Positions 21,457 to 32,246 of a stretch of DNA of 64,000 bases are shown piece after piece; position 1 is the stretch's first letter, and each line of letters starts with the position of its first letter. The translations under genes and the position numbers were made by a program. The notes under the pieces were generated by a model that saw nothing but the letters and a program-made list of their open reading frames with translations, ran no database searches and was not told where the DNA came from. This DNA comes from Hyphodiscus hymeniophilus (taxonomy: Eukaryota > Ascomycota > Leotiomycetes > Helotiales > Hyphodiscaceae), in the NCBI GenBank assembly GCA_016508695.1, contig VNKQ01000013.1:1302001-1366000 (forward strand). Direction: 5' to 3'.

Positions 21457-24322
21457 ATGATGACCTCAAACCTGCTCTCGCGCCTCTTACCCGCCAACAC
21501 TTCTGGGCGATCGATCTACGATGATCTCCGAGCTCATGATGAAGCCGCCGAATCAGACGCCGACATAGAAGAACGAGCCGGTATGGCAATAGATGAGGAG
21601 AATCTTGGATATCATGACGACGAACTTGGAAATGCGGAGGCCTTTAATGGTGAAGATAGCCGCATAACCACCGAAAGCACAGCATTTCTGGCTGGCCAAC
21701 AGAATGAGAGAACACCAGGGGCAGGAGTGGGGACTTCAAGACGCAACAAGGCACAGAGAGGGTGGTTTGCACAGTCACCTAGGCTTCTGGAGGAAGATGG
21801 GGATGATGATGTACCAGCTTCACTGCTAATTGAAGGAAATGAGCGTCTTGGTCTGAATAGCCCAAGCCATGTACGGGCGAGAGACACAAAGACTGGCAAA
21901 ACGCAACGTGCTATCCCCGGACCTTCGAACAGAGAAACTCGTGCACACTGGGAAGCTGCTCAAGCTCAACAAAGGTTGCATCAGGACGACGAAGACGGAA
22001 ATTTTGGTCCCAGACAACCTGAGCCGACGGCCAGGTTGATGCCTGGCAGCCCTCGTGACAAAGCTATGTGGATGTGGATAAATGTGGTAAACCTGGACAA
22101 CTTCATGCAACAGGTGTATACATATTACACTGGATCTGGTATCTGGTGTATACTCCTATTCCGAGTTCTGAATCTACTGTGAGTCTGACCACTGTCCTGT
22201 AGAATACTGCTAACCCTGACCTTAGGACAATCATATTTGTGGCTGTGTTCGTCACCTTTCTCTCCCAATGCGTAGATTACAGCAAGATTCCCAAAAGTAC
22301 ATCGCTATCTCAGGTGGTCTATCCCCAGTGCACCAAAAACATATCAGGAATGCCGAACGTCGCCATCTGGCTGTTCTCTTTGTGGGTCTTTGGGCAAATT
22401 TGGTTATTTGTGGTCGATATTCCACGGCTATGGCGACTCCATGACTTCTTTCTATATCTACTCGAAGTTCCGGATAGTGATATACAGACCGTGTCGTGGC
22501 AAGAAGTAGTCGCCAGATTGATGGCGCTACGAGATCAAAATCCAATAACGGTGGAGAAGATCACGCCAGCAAATCGAAAGTATATTGGAAATCAATCCAA
22601 GCAAAGACTAGACGCCCACGATATCGCGAATAGGCTTATGAGGAGAGAAAACTACTTCATTGCGCTCTTCAATAAGGAGATCTTGGACTTGACACTTCCA
22701 TTCCCATTACTTCAAGGCCGCCAGTTGTTCTCTCGGACGCTATATTGGAACTTGAACTGGTGCATCATGGACTTCATCTTCAACCCACAAAATCAAGTCA
22801 ATCAACTTGTATTGAAGGATTCTCATAGACGGCAACTGAGCGAAGGCCTTCGAAATCGCTTTCTCTTCGCAGCATTCATGAACATTATCTTCGCCCCACT
22901 TATTGTCATGTATCTTCTTACTGTATATTTCTTGAAGTACTTCAATGTCAGTCTCGTAAATTCCTCTTATTGTTGCCCACTAACGTCATATTAGGAGTAC
23001 CAAAAGAATCCTGCGTCTATCGGGGCGCGGCAATACACTCCTCTTGCCGAGTGGAAATTCCGGGAATTTAACGAGGTGTACCATCTCTATGAGAAGCGAG
23101 CAAACATGTCGTACCCTTTTGCTTCACGATATCTCGACCAATTTCCAAAGAGGAAGATGGGAGAATTCGCCAGATTCGTGGGATTTGTGGCTGGCTCCTT
23201 GACTGCAGTCCTTTTTCTTGTAACCCTTTGGGATCATGAGTTGTTCTTATCCTTCGAGATCACTCCTGGAAGAACCGCAGTCTTCTACATTGCCATTTTT
23301 GGTGGTCTCTGGGGTTTTATGAATGGAATGACACCGGACGAGAATATGGTCTTTGATCCCGAGTACGCATTACGGAATGTGATCGACTACACTCACTATA
23401 TGCCGAATCACTGGCAAGATCGACTTCACAGCGATGAGGTCAGGAAAGAGTTCGCCGAGCTCTACCAACTCAAGATTATGGTTTTCTTAAATGAAGCCCT
23501 TAGTATACTTATCACCCCATTCATCCTCTGGTTCAGTTTGCCGAAGTGTAGCGACCAGATCATCGACTTCTTCCGGGAGTTTACAGTACATGTTGACGGA
23601 GTTGGATACGTCTGTTCTTTTGCTGTGTTTGATTTCAAGAAAGGCATGGGCAAAACCGGGCTACAAGCTGGCGCCAACCCCGATCCTCGCGAGGACTATT
23701 ACTCTACCAAACATGGGAAGATGGCAGCTTCCTACTACGGCTTCCTAGACAACTACCATCTCAATCCCAAGACTGGTGTTCCGGGACACATACCCCTGGA
23801 ATTCGTCAACAATTCCACCCACCACCAGCTTTCCCTGGGCTCATGTCGCCAACGCTCGCAGCGGATATGCAAGCATCGAGAATGGGTCGAAGTGGACGAC
23901 CGAGAAGTCGAGCTCCAGGCGCCGTGCCACAGTCAGCTCGGACGCCGCGTTTCGCGGCTGCAGCCCATGCCTCCCCTATGCCGTCCATTCTATTAGACCC
24001 GCATCACCAGCCATCGACATCTGGATTTGGGGGGCGCAGCGTCCGACGGAATTCCCGATCACGATACCAAGCCCCGCAAAACATAATGGAAGAGCCGATC
24101 GAGGATGAGGATGAGGCAGGCACCAGAGGAGCGGGACCAAGAGACCCGTATGAGAGTGCGGGTGGACTCGAGGAATCTCACTGGGAGACCTCACCCACAC
24201 GAGGAGTAAGCAAAGAGACCAGCGAGGAGGAGGGCGACGGTGGGCCAGGCGGCGGAGTGTTGGGACTGTTGTATCAATTCCAGAAGGCGCAGACGGATGG
24301 CAGACCTGGTGTTAACATTTAA
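21457..24322 (+). CDS. ATG9: Autophagy-related protein 9 (phospholipid scramblase), with a 1-nt frame break near the 3' end
   Basis: Exons 21457-22178, 22226-22946 and 22995-24322. The start MMTSNLLSRLLPANTSGRSI and the core motifs are typical of fungal Atg9: WMWINVVNLDNFMQQVYTYY, RRENYFIALFNKEILDLTLP, LNWCIMDFIFN, EWKFREFNEVYHLYEKR and KHGKMAASYYGFLDNY, with several membrane segments between. Atg9 is the multi-spanning vesicle protein that supplies membrane for autophagosome formation and moves lipids between leaflets. At 23801-23803 (within GAATTC) the frame changes: the original frame stops at 23996 (814 residues), while the conserved tail (RQQFHPPPAFPGLMSPTLAA to LLYQFQKAQTDGRPGVNI) continues in the second frame to 24322. 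One missing base in a T run would explain it. Sequence error or real truncation cannot be told apart here. Confidence 0.92.
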
Positions 24323-25564
24323 GGGTGCGGAGGATGTGTGTTGGCGTTTGGGGTTTGGGGTTTTCATAGCATTTGGGAAGGGCATTTTGAGGTCTGGCAT
24401 ACTGTGACATGGGTAGACTGTTATGCCTTTGGGAACGGATTCTTGATCAGAAGACAGGTCAGAGATACTACATCATATATAGTGCAAGAGTAACCTCCCA
24501 TCGAATCCAAAAACTTAAGCAACCCAGAGTTCGCAGTGCCACCCCACACCACCCAACCCAAACACCCCTCAAAATGCGCATATCCCCATCTCACAGACAT
24601 GGGAAAGTGCGAAATGATTGCAAATGGCATATGTCGGGCGAGTCGTACGATGAAAGCTGGCGATTATGACGCCAGAACAGCTGCGTGGGAGCTACCCCAG
24701 ACTCTGCATGCAAGATGGACTAGGCCGTGCCCTGCGCCTGCTCCAGGGCTGTACGGTATCCTTCGTACGAGCCTGCGGCCGAGGAGAAGCGTGTGCGACG
24801 TGCGTGTGCGGCTTCCAGGGGTATGCTGCGAGATCGCTCGTGTGTGTATCTCCGTTGAGAAGGGGATTAATGAAATGTCCGTGATGGAGGGACGGAGGGA
24901 TGTGTATTGATATACGGATATATGGATGGTTATATGGATAAATATGGGTTGTGATTTGTATGTGAGTTTGCTGAGTCTGAAAGTGGTCAGCGATAGAGTA
25001 AAGGCGCCCTTTGGTCGGTCCGACGTATCAACACTGGAGAGTTGAGATGCTAGCTAGTCATTCAAGGACCTTATCAATTACAGTACAGTAGTCCTTAGTC
25101 GCGGCAATAGCTTTGTTAGATCAATCACTTTGTAAGAGCGAGGGGAGTCAACGTTCTAGATCGACGAGATTTGCAACACATTTTCATCTAGATATATCGG
25201 TACTTCGTATTAGTCCTTCTTAGTGGCCCTCTGTGTGGCCTCGGTCTTTTCTCGAACGAACGAAAAAAACTGTAAACCCAGCGTCACCTAAAGCCATCCC
25301 TGCACATTGCCTCTTCGGTTCCGCTACAGTTTTCCAAATCAGCATCACCACTTCGAAACATTTCAACCGAGACTTTGTTTGCCAGCCCGCCACTCTCTGC
25401 TGCACCTTCTCCAACGCAGCAATTCCCACGAAACTCTACCGAATTCCCCCGTGCGAGAAGTGAAGCCTGGGATCCCAGACGAAACCGCGAGAACAAAGGG
25501 AGAAATCGACATCCTGGCTCTGCAAGAGAAGCCGTTCGGAGGAGGATCTGTGGCCGTGGCCCCA
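24323..25564. other. Intergenic between ATG9 and the mitoferrin gene
   Basis: No supported gene. Just after the ATG9 stop there is a G/T-rich run with two TTTGGGG words (about 24347-24362), and around 24905-24950 a loose TATATGGAT repetition. The last few hundred bases should be the mitoferrin promoter and leader. I looked for the ATCWGATAA iron-regulator site and did not see a clear one. Confidence 0.4.
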
Positions 25565-26896
25565 ATGGCCCAGCCAGATGCAGAGCCAGTAGAAGAGTAT
25601 GAGTATGATTCCTCGATTGTCGCCGAGCCCCCTGCGGAGGGGATGAGTTTGTGTGTCCGGTGCTGATTGAGTAGTAGCTATGAAGGCCTCCCACCCAATT
25701 TCTCGTTGCTGCAGAATATGACTGCTGGTGCTTTCGCCGGTATAGCTGTAAGCTCCCCCTAACACCACGAATGGGATATGCAGCAGGGCGCGAGACTGAT
25801 GGGATCACAGGAGCATACGGTCATGTACCCCATTGATGCTATCAAGGTGCGCAATACATGTGAGGTGTGCTGGTGATGTGAGGATGTTAACGCTAGCAGA
25901 CTCGAATGCAAATCATTAACCCGACGCCCTCCGCCGTCTACAATGGCATGATACACGGTGGCTATCGGATAGCAACGGGGGAGGGATTCCTCAGCCTATG
26001 GCGAGGCATGTCGAGTGTGGTTGTGGGAGCTGGTACGTTCCCCGAGGCGTTGCTTGCTTGGGCGAGATACTGACTGGGAACAGGTCCGGCTCATGCGGTG
26101 TACTTTGCTACTTATGAAGCTGTCAAGCACGTTATGGGAGGAAATCAGGCGGGCGTTCATCATCCGCTGGCTGCTGGTATGGTTTCCGATTTTGGGGGGA
26201 TTTTGGACTTCTGGTGCTAATTTGATTAGCGACTAGCGGAGCTTGCGCGACGATTGCCAGCGATGCGCTCATGAATCCATTTGATGGTATACTAAGTCTC
26301 AATCAATGCCTGAGTGAGATTGCTGATATTCTCCAGTTATCAAGCAAAGGATGCAAATCCACGATTCGAGCAAAATGTACAAATCGATGACGGACTGCGC
26401 AAAATATGTTTACCGAAACGAAGGACTCTCCGCATTTTACGTCTCCTACCCCACGACGCTGTCCATGACAGTTCCTTTCACGGCCTTACAATTTCTTGCA
26501 TACGAATCGCTTTCCACTGCCATGAACCCCTCAAAAGTTTATGATCCATTCACTCACTGTACTGCTGGAGCTATTGCGGGAGGATTCGCGGCTGCGCTCA
26601 CGACGCCGATGGATGTGGTTAAGACGATGTTACAGACGCGAGGAACGGCGACTGATGCAGAGCTGAGAAATGTTAATGGTTTCATGGAGGGCTCGCGGCT
26701 GCTATATCGAAGAGAGGGATTCAGAGGATTCTTCAAGGGAGTTCGACCAAGAGTCGTTACAACGATGCCAAGTACTGCGATTTGCTGGTCGGCTTATGAG
26801 GCTTGCAAGTGAGTTTTGATGAGGCTTTGAAGGAAGGAATAATACTAACAGCGTTGCAGAGCATACTTCATCAAGCAAAACGATACGAATGTCTAG
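25565..26896 (+). CDS. MRS4: Mitochondrial iron carrier, mitoferrin (Mrs3/Mrs4 type)
   Basis: Eight exons: 25565-25596, 25678-25747, 25811-25846, 25900-26032, 26084-26176, 26230-26286, 26337-26808 and 26860-26896. Together they give 309 residues, normal for mitochondrial carriers. All three carrier signatures are present: PIDAIKTRMQ, PFDVIKQRMQ and PMDVVKTMLQ, each ending an odd-numbered helix, with GFLSLWRGMSSVVVGAGPAHAVYFATYE typical of mitoferrins (given here in two parts: GFLSLWRGMSSV and GPAHAVYFATYE). It imports ferrous iron across the inner mitochondrial membrane for heme and Fe-S synthesis. The first intron was placed so that PVED joins YEGLPPNFSLLQN, as in relatives; the start codon is therefore less certain than the rest. 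The gene is unusually rich in short introns for this window. Confidence 0.9.
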
Positions 26897-27998
26897 GAGA
26901 CGAGATCCACCTGAGGACATTCAACAGATACCCGGGTCTCCCACTATCTTGTCCAAAGACCGCAGCCTCACAGTCCATATACACCCATAAAACACCACGC
27001 CTGGCAGCTCCGCCAGGCGTGACCCTGGAACCTTTACGAACTCTTCCAGAAATCTAACTATTCGTCAGGATATCTCATTCCATCCTCCAACGACTCCAAT
27101 TCATCGCCCGTCCTTCATGTCACTGTGGCGAAGCTTCTCGATCTGTACATATTTCTCCTGGATTTTCGTTGGGAGGTTGCGGGATAGCCCTTTGGTCAGG
27201 AGGCGCCTCCAGTCACCTGAATGCGTGGGTTTTAACGGCGTTCGTAGCATTGCGTGATGTGGCCATGCACGCAAAATCTTAGAGCAGCTATGTAATTATA
27301 AGACGAGCCGGCTGGAGTTATTATGCCTCTATGAAAAGCCTCGAATATTCATTACTTACCTTTTTTCATCGCTTTTGCCGAAGGGGCTTATAGTGATAGT
27401 AAAGCGAATTATCAAATGAAGCTAAAGCTAGAAAACCAGAAACCACACTCCCGGAAACAGATGGTTAAGTCCCTCAAGGCAACTGATTCTGAAAATCAGA
27501 GTTCACAACTCGTCAGCAGCAGCGCAACGCATGCCCATCTAGGTAACGTTGAGGCTCGTGGGACGCTCGCCTGCAAGCCACCTTGCCCCTCTGTCGGAAA
27601 AGATCGACCACTAAGAACCCTAAATCGTCCTCCAGCACCGCCCTCGTAGCGCAAGACCACCAGGACTGAACATCTTGAATCCAAATCCAAAACCCATTGC
27701 AATTCCAAATCCAAGTCCGCAAATTCGACAATCTCTCCATTTCCAGATACCTCACAATCTCACAAACCAAACCGGTCATCACTTAAAGCATTCAGCGCCG
27801 ACAGCCACGCTCTTTCTGTATTCTAGGTATTCTTGGTGGCAGGGACTCCCAACCTGGCCTGGTTCGCTACGTCACTCAGCCCCTCGGCGACACCAAAGCA
27901 CATGATCACGACGAACAACATCCTGCAACAGAGAACCTCGACAACGTGCTGTGGAATAGGATCGATATTTATGAACGCACAGAGGGTCAGTCACGGTC
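26897..27998. other. Intergenic between mitoferrin and AAA ATPase genes
   Basis: Nothing convincing. Frames at 27416-27905 have Pro/Asn-rich chance-like composition. A 5' non-coding or short coding exon of the next gene may lie in the last 200 bases. Confidence 0.35.
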
Positions 27999-30815
27999 AT
28001 GATGCGAAACAAGACTTCGTCGTCGCTGCAGAAGACGTACGATGAGTGCTATCTGATCTGCTCGACGGCCGTTTACTTCGAGGGTCAGGTAAGGCTGCAG
28101 ATGTTTCTTTGGATTTCAGCGTGGGGTGTGGGAGGATATGAGCAAGTTGGAGGACTTGCTGAGGATGTGCGAGTGTGTAGACAGGAAGGCTAATTGTTAA
28201 TCACAGGGCAATGAGACGGAGGCCCTCCGATCATGGCGCTCAGCCCTGGACCAAATCTACTACCACAACGCCTACCGCGTACCGGCTGGCTATATTCCCA
28301 AATCCGAGACCGAGAAGGCGCTGAAAGACAGTCTGCGGGATATGGAGATGCAGTGCAAGGAGCGTGTCGATCTCTTGGAAGCGTTGAAGGCCTCGCGACA
28401 GGAGAAGCTCTCAGGCGATTCGACAGACGATGCGAATGGGAAGCTCAGCAAGCCGGCATCGAGGACCCCGAGGCAAAGCAGTGAGGATACGGGTGGGGGT
28501 GAGAGGGGGTTCATTGGGAACGGCACGATTCCTGCGGTCAGTGTCGAGGGCCTGAGTAGGCCGGGTCCGCCTCTACCTCAGCGTCCGGCTATGGTCACGA
28601 AGAATAGCTCCGAGAGGGCAGTGGTGGGACGAGTGACTCCGAGCGAGCGTGCTTACACTCCTTTATATGCCCCTTCGTCGTCGAGAACGTCTGCTTCGTC
28701 TGCTACACTAGCGCCGCCGATGAAGAAGACGTCTAGGAGTCCGAGTCCGGAGAAGAGGACCATGTTACATACATTGAGATCTGGGGATAGAAGTGGGAGG
28801 AAGCCGGTTCCTAGATCGCCTCGTCCATCGAGTGGTAAGAGGGTGGAAAGTCAGGTTACGAACAAGGCTGCGTCTCTGGCATGGCAGACAAGTAGCAAGG
28901 CGAGTCGAGATAGGCTCGGGAGAAGTCTGGATGTGGAACACGATAGCAGCAATCTCACACTATCCGATGCTGGACGGAAGAACAGCGACAGCGGTCCTGC
29001 GAGACCTAGCTCTTCGGGTCAGGTTCGATATGATAGCCGAACGAGAACGCTGGTTCCTGATGATCAGAGCCATGCAAAGCCTCCTAGTCCGATCGATTTG
29101 TTAACTGGAAAGGGTGAACTGTATGGCGCTACCGGGCGTTGGAACGGATACCCTTTCCCACCAACGGATCCGGGACAACCTGGCGCTGTTCAAGGCTCTA
29201 TGCTTACTCCCTCAGCTTTGCATGATCTGGTTGATCTAGAAATCCCGGAACCCGATGTCCCTGAATCTAGCACACGGTCAAAGAAAACGCCACCACTGCC
29301 TCCCCCACATTCGAGGGGTACGGGAAAGCTCGAGCCGCTTTCTTATCCAACATATTTGAAAGAGTACCCTGAGACGACAGCGAAGAAAACGAAAGCTGAT
29401 GCCGAGTTACCCTTGAGACGAAAACCGGTAGTGGATGATGGGACTGATGGTGAAGCAGGTTCCAGCAAGATTACGAGGAAGTCTGTTGCCGCGAATATGT
29501 CGTCTCCAAGACGTGATCGACATTTGGAGAAGGACGGCGTCAGACGTGCGCAAAGAAGAGAAGCTCATAAGCCTAGAGACGAGGATACATCTTCCCAAAG
29601 CGTTGACGACGATACGAACAGCAGCGAAGGACGTGCTGCGAAATCGAAGAGAAAGCAGAAGCAAAAGCAGAAGCAGAAAGAAGATCCGATTTTAGCTGAT
29701 CCTACAACCCCTACATCAGAAGACTCGGAAACGGTCGAGGATGCAGCAAGAAGCGCCTGGGATGCCAAAGTAGCTGCGTTGATGAAGAACCTGCCAAAAG
29801 GAGTCGACGAAGGAGCTGCCAAGCAGATCTTCAACGAAATCGTGGTTCAGGGCGACGAAGTTCATTGGGATGATGTAGCTGGACTAGATATCGCCAAGAA
29901 AGCTTTAAAAGAAGCCGTTGTTTACCCCTTCCTCCGACCAGATCTGTTCATGGGCCTGCGAGAACCGGCTCGGGGTATGCTTCTCTTTGGACCTCCTGGT
30001 ACGGGAAAGACGATGTTGGCTCGAGCTGTGGCTACGGAATCCCGCTCCACCTTCTTCTCGATCTCTGCCAGTAGCTTGACTAGCAAATATCTAGGCGAAT
30101 CCGAGAAGCTAGTTCGTGCGTTGTTCTCCCTCGCCAAAGCACTAGCGCCGAGTATCATCTTCGTGGATGAGATCGATTCGCTTCTCTCCTCGCGATCTGG
30201 AGCAGGCGAGCATGAGGCTACAAGACGTATAAAGACGGAATTTCTGATTCAGTGGAGTGATCTACAACGTGCGGCAGCTGGTAGAGAGCAGAGTGAGAGA
30301 GAGAAAGAAAGAGGCGATGCGAGTAGAGTGCTCGTATTAGCGGCTACAAATCTGCCGTGGGCGATCGATGAAGCTGCGCGGAGACGGTTCGTGAGAAGGC
30401 AGTATATTCCGTTGCCAGAGGACGAGACTAGGGCGGTCCAGTTGAGGACGTTGTTAGGTCATCAGAAACATAGCTTGAGCGAGGCGGATATTCAAAAGTT
30501 GGTTTCGTTAACTGATGGTATGTTCTTCTTGTCCCCTCATTTCTTCACTAGATCGTTACACCTGTATATGGGATTTCGCACTAACACTTCAAAGGCTTCT
30601 CCGGATCCGACATCACCGCTCTAGCCAAGGACGCAGCCATGGGCCCCCTCCGCTCCCTCGGCGAAGCTTTACTCCACATGTCCATGGACCAAATCCGCCC
30701 CATCCAAACCGTCGATTTCGAGGCTAGTCTGGTCAATATCAGACCCTCTGTCAGCAAGCAGGGTCTCAAGGAATTCGAGGACTGGGCTAAGGAGTTTGGT
30801 GAGCGTGGTGGTTAG
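27999..30815 (+). CDS. AAA-family ATPase of the Sap1/spastin/fidgetin-like class
   Basis: Exons 27999-28088, 28207-30517 and 30595-30815, 873 residues. The N-terminal part (SLQKTYDECYLICSTAVYFE, then NETEALRSWRSALDQIYYHN) looks like an MIT/three-helix region. About 450 residues of low-complexity Ser/Pro/Arg-rich linker follow, with a KQ-repeat near residue 535. The C-terminal AAA module has WDDVAGLDIAKKALKEAVVY, Walker A GPPGTGKT, Walker B IIFVDEIDSLLSSR, sensor ATNLPWAIDEAARRRF, and the meiotic-clade tail MGPLRSLGEALLHMSMDQIR with the final helix EFEDWAKEFG. Meiotic-clade AAA proteins sever microtubules or remodel complexes; the exact substrate of fungal Sap1-type proteins is not known to me. 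The ATG at 27999 is the first in frame, but an upstream exon is possible. Confidence 0.85.
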
Positions 30816-31546
30816 GAGGTATGGCCATGACAAAGGAAATAGGATAGTCTAGCAACGTGTGGCTGGGAAGAAAAAGCGCCTCGAAACTGGCCGTGGAATC
30901 AATATACCGTTACTGTTATGAAAGCTTCGTGCTTATCATGAATCTTACTGCGTGTCTTGTAATAATCGTGATATTTTATAACGCATCCTTGGCGACATCG
31001 TTTATCCACAAATCCTCGAACGCTATACGGTTTTTATTGATCTTACTCCTCCTCCATCTGTCTTTTCGAGCCCGTGGAGTCCATGTCATCCATCTCACAT
31101 TCCGAATCGGAAAGTGTGTATAGCCACCACGCGGTTCTCCTCGAGGCGATTTCAGAAAGAAGGAGATTTTGATAGATTGGGAGGGTTTGAAAGGGGTAGT
31201 GGTTACAAATCTGCCGCGAATAAGATTATGTTTGAGAGCTCTACCTAACTCTATACCAGCTTGTGAGTGATACTTTACAGTGCCGTCCTGGCCGCTATAT
31301 ACAACCCAAGATCGTCTGCCCAGAACGCCGGATTTATGCAACCGTCAATCACCACTTATTCTCTCACTCTCCCATTCTATCGGTCTATCGGTGGAAACCT
31401 CTAGCAGCAGAACGAGGGCTAATGGAGCTCCGCCCTTCTATCCATCCAACATAGCTACCACATCTCTCCACGAACCACATCGGCATCAAACATCAGACAT
31501 CAAACCCTCACGCCCTCCTTCCGCCCCTCCTCCCTCCCACCCTCTC
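30816..31546. other. Intergenic, convergent 3' regions
   Basis: Lies between the AAA ATPase stop and the stop of mitochondrial uS17. No gene or repeat recognised; the end is C/T-rich (31500-31570) and merges into the uS17m coding end. Confidence 0.35.
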
Positions 31547-32055
31547 TTACTCCCTCCCCTCTCTCCTCCCCCTCCTCTCCTCCTTCGCCCTGTACCTCGC
31601 CTCTCTCTCCGCGATCCGCTCCTCCGCACTAGGCACGGCCGGCCGCGCCGAGATGGGCTCCCCGAACGGAGCGATGATGCTGCTCACGACGTGGTGGACG
31701 TGCTTCGAGGCGCGCCAGCCCGACGTGATGCTGATTATGTCGCCCTCGCGGAGCGAGGAGCGCGGGTCGTGCACGAGGAGCTTGGTAGGGCGGGAGAATT
31801 TCTGATGGGGGCGGGAGATGTTAGAGTTTTGTGGAAAGGGGGGGTTTGTGGAAAGGAGGACGGGAACGGAATGGAATGGAATGGAATGGGATGGGGAAGA
31901 GAACTTGCCTTGCGGATGTGAGAGTTCCATTGTTGAGAGCCGATGCGCACCTTTACTGTCTTTTGCATCAGGCCGGCTGAGATGACCACGGCGGGTATCT
32001 GGGGCGTTTTTCGGATCTGCCGCGTTACGGCTGTCGCTACTTTCGTTGTTGACAT
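31547..32055 (-). CDS. MRPS17: Mitochondrial small-subunit ribosomal protein uS17m
   Basis: Exon 1 is 32055-31909 (49 codons: MSTTKVATAVTRQIR to SQQWNSHIRK), exon 2 is 31801-31547, total 133 residues. Core uS17 features are present: AVVISAGLMQKTVKVRI, LLVHDPRSSLREGDIISIT and HHVVSSIIAPFG. The C-terminal AEERIAEREARYRAKEER extension is a fungal mitochondrial addition. The intron begins GCAAGT after AAG and ends CAG, i.e. a GC-AG intron with otherwise perfect donor consensus. The product binds small-subunit rRNA in the mitochondrial ribosome. Its 5' end faces the COG6 gene with 191 bases between start codons, so the two probably share a promoter region. Confidence 0.9.
31802..31908 (-). other. 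GC-AG intron of uS17m carrying a GGAAT tandem run
   Basis: Donor is AAG/GCAAGT, acceptor CCCCCATCAG/AAA; length 107. On the plus strand about 31868-31892 there is a run of four to five GGAAT units. GT in place of GC at the donor is not present in this sequence. Confidence 0.75.
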
Positions 32056-32246
32056 CTTGTTCTACTCGTAGAGGAGTGGACGCAAGAATGAGCTGAAGTT
32101 GCGGATGGAGTTGAGCTTGAGATTTTGGAGACGTCGGGGCTTGAGTTCTTCCGGTCCGGAAACTAGCGTGGGCTGGGATTCCTCTCGTGATATTCAGACT
32201 TTGTGATCTGGATTGTTCAGTTAGATTGGGAGAGTCATCGTTGAAT
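32056..32246. promoter_or_regulatory. Divergent promoter region between uS17m and COG6
   Basis: 191 bases separate the two start codons of head-to-head genes, so both promoters must lie here or overlap. No specific element is identified. Confidence 0.5.

Noticed and set aside
24340..24370. TTTGGGG words after ATG9 as telomere-like sequence
   Set aside because: Only two units, internal position, and not the ascomycete telomere repeat TTAGGG.
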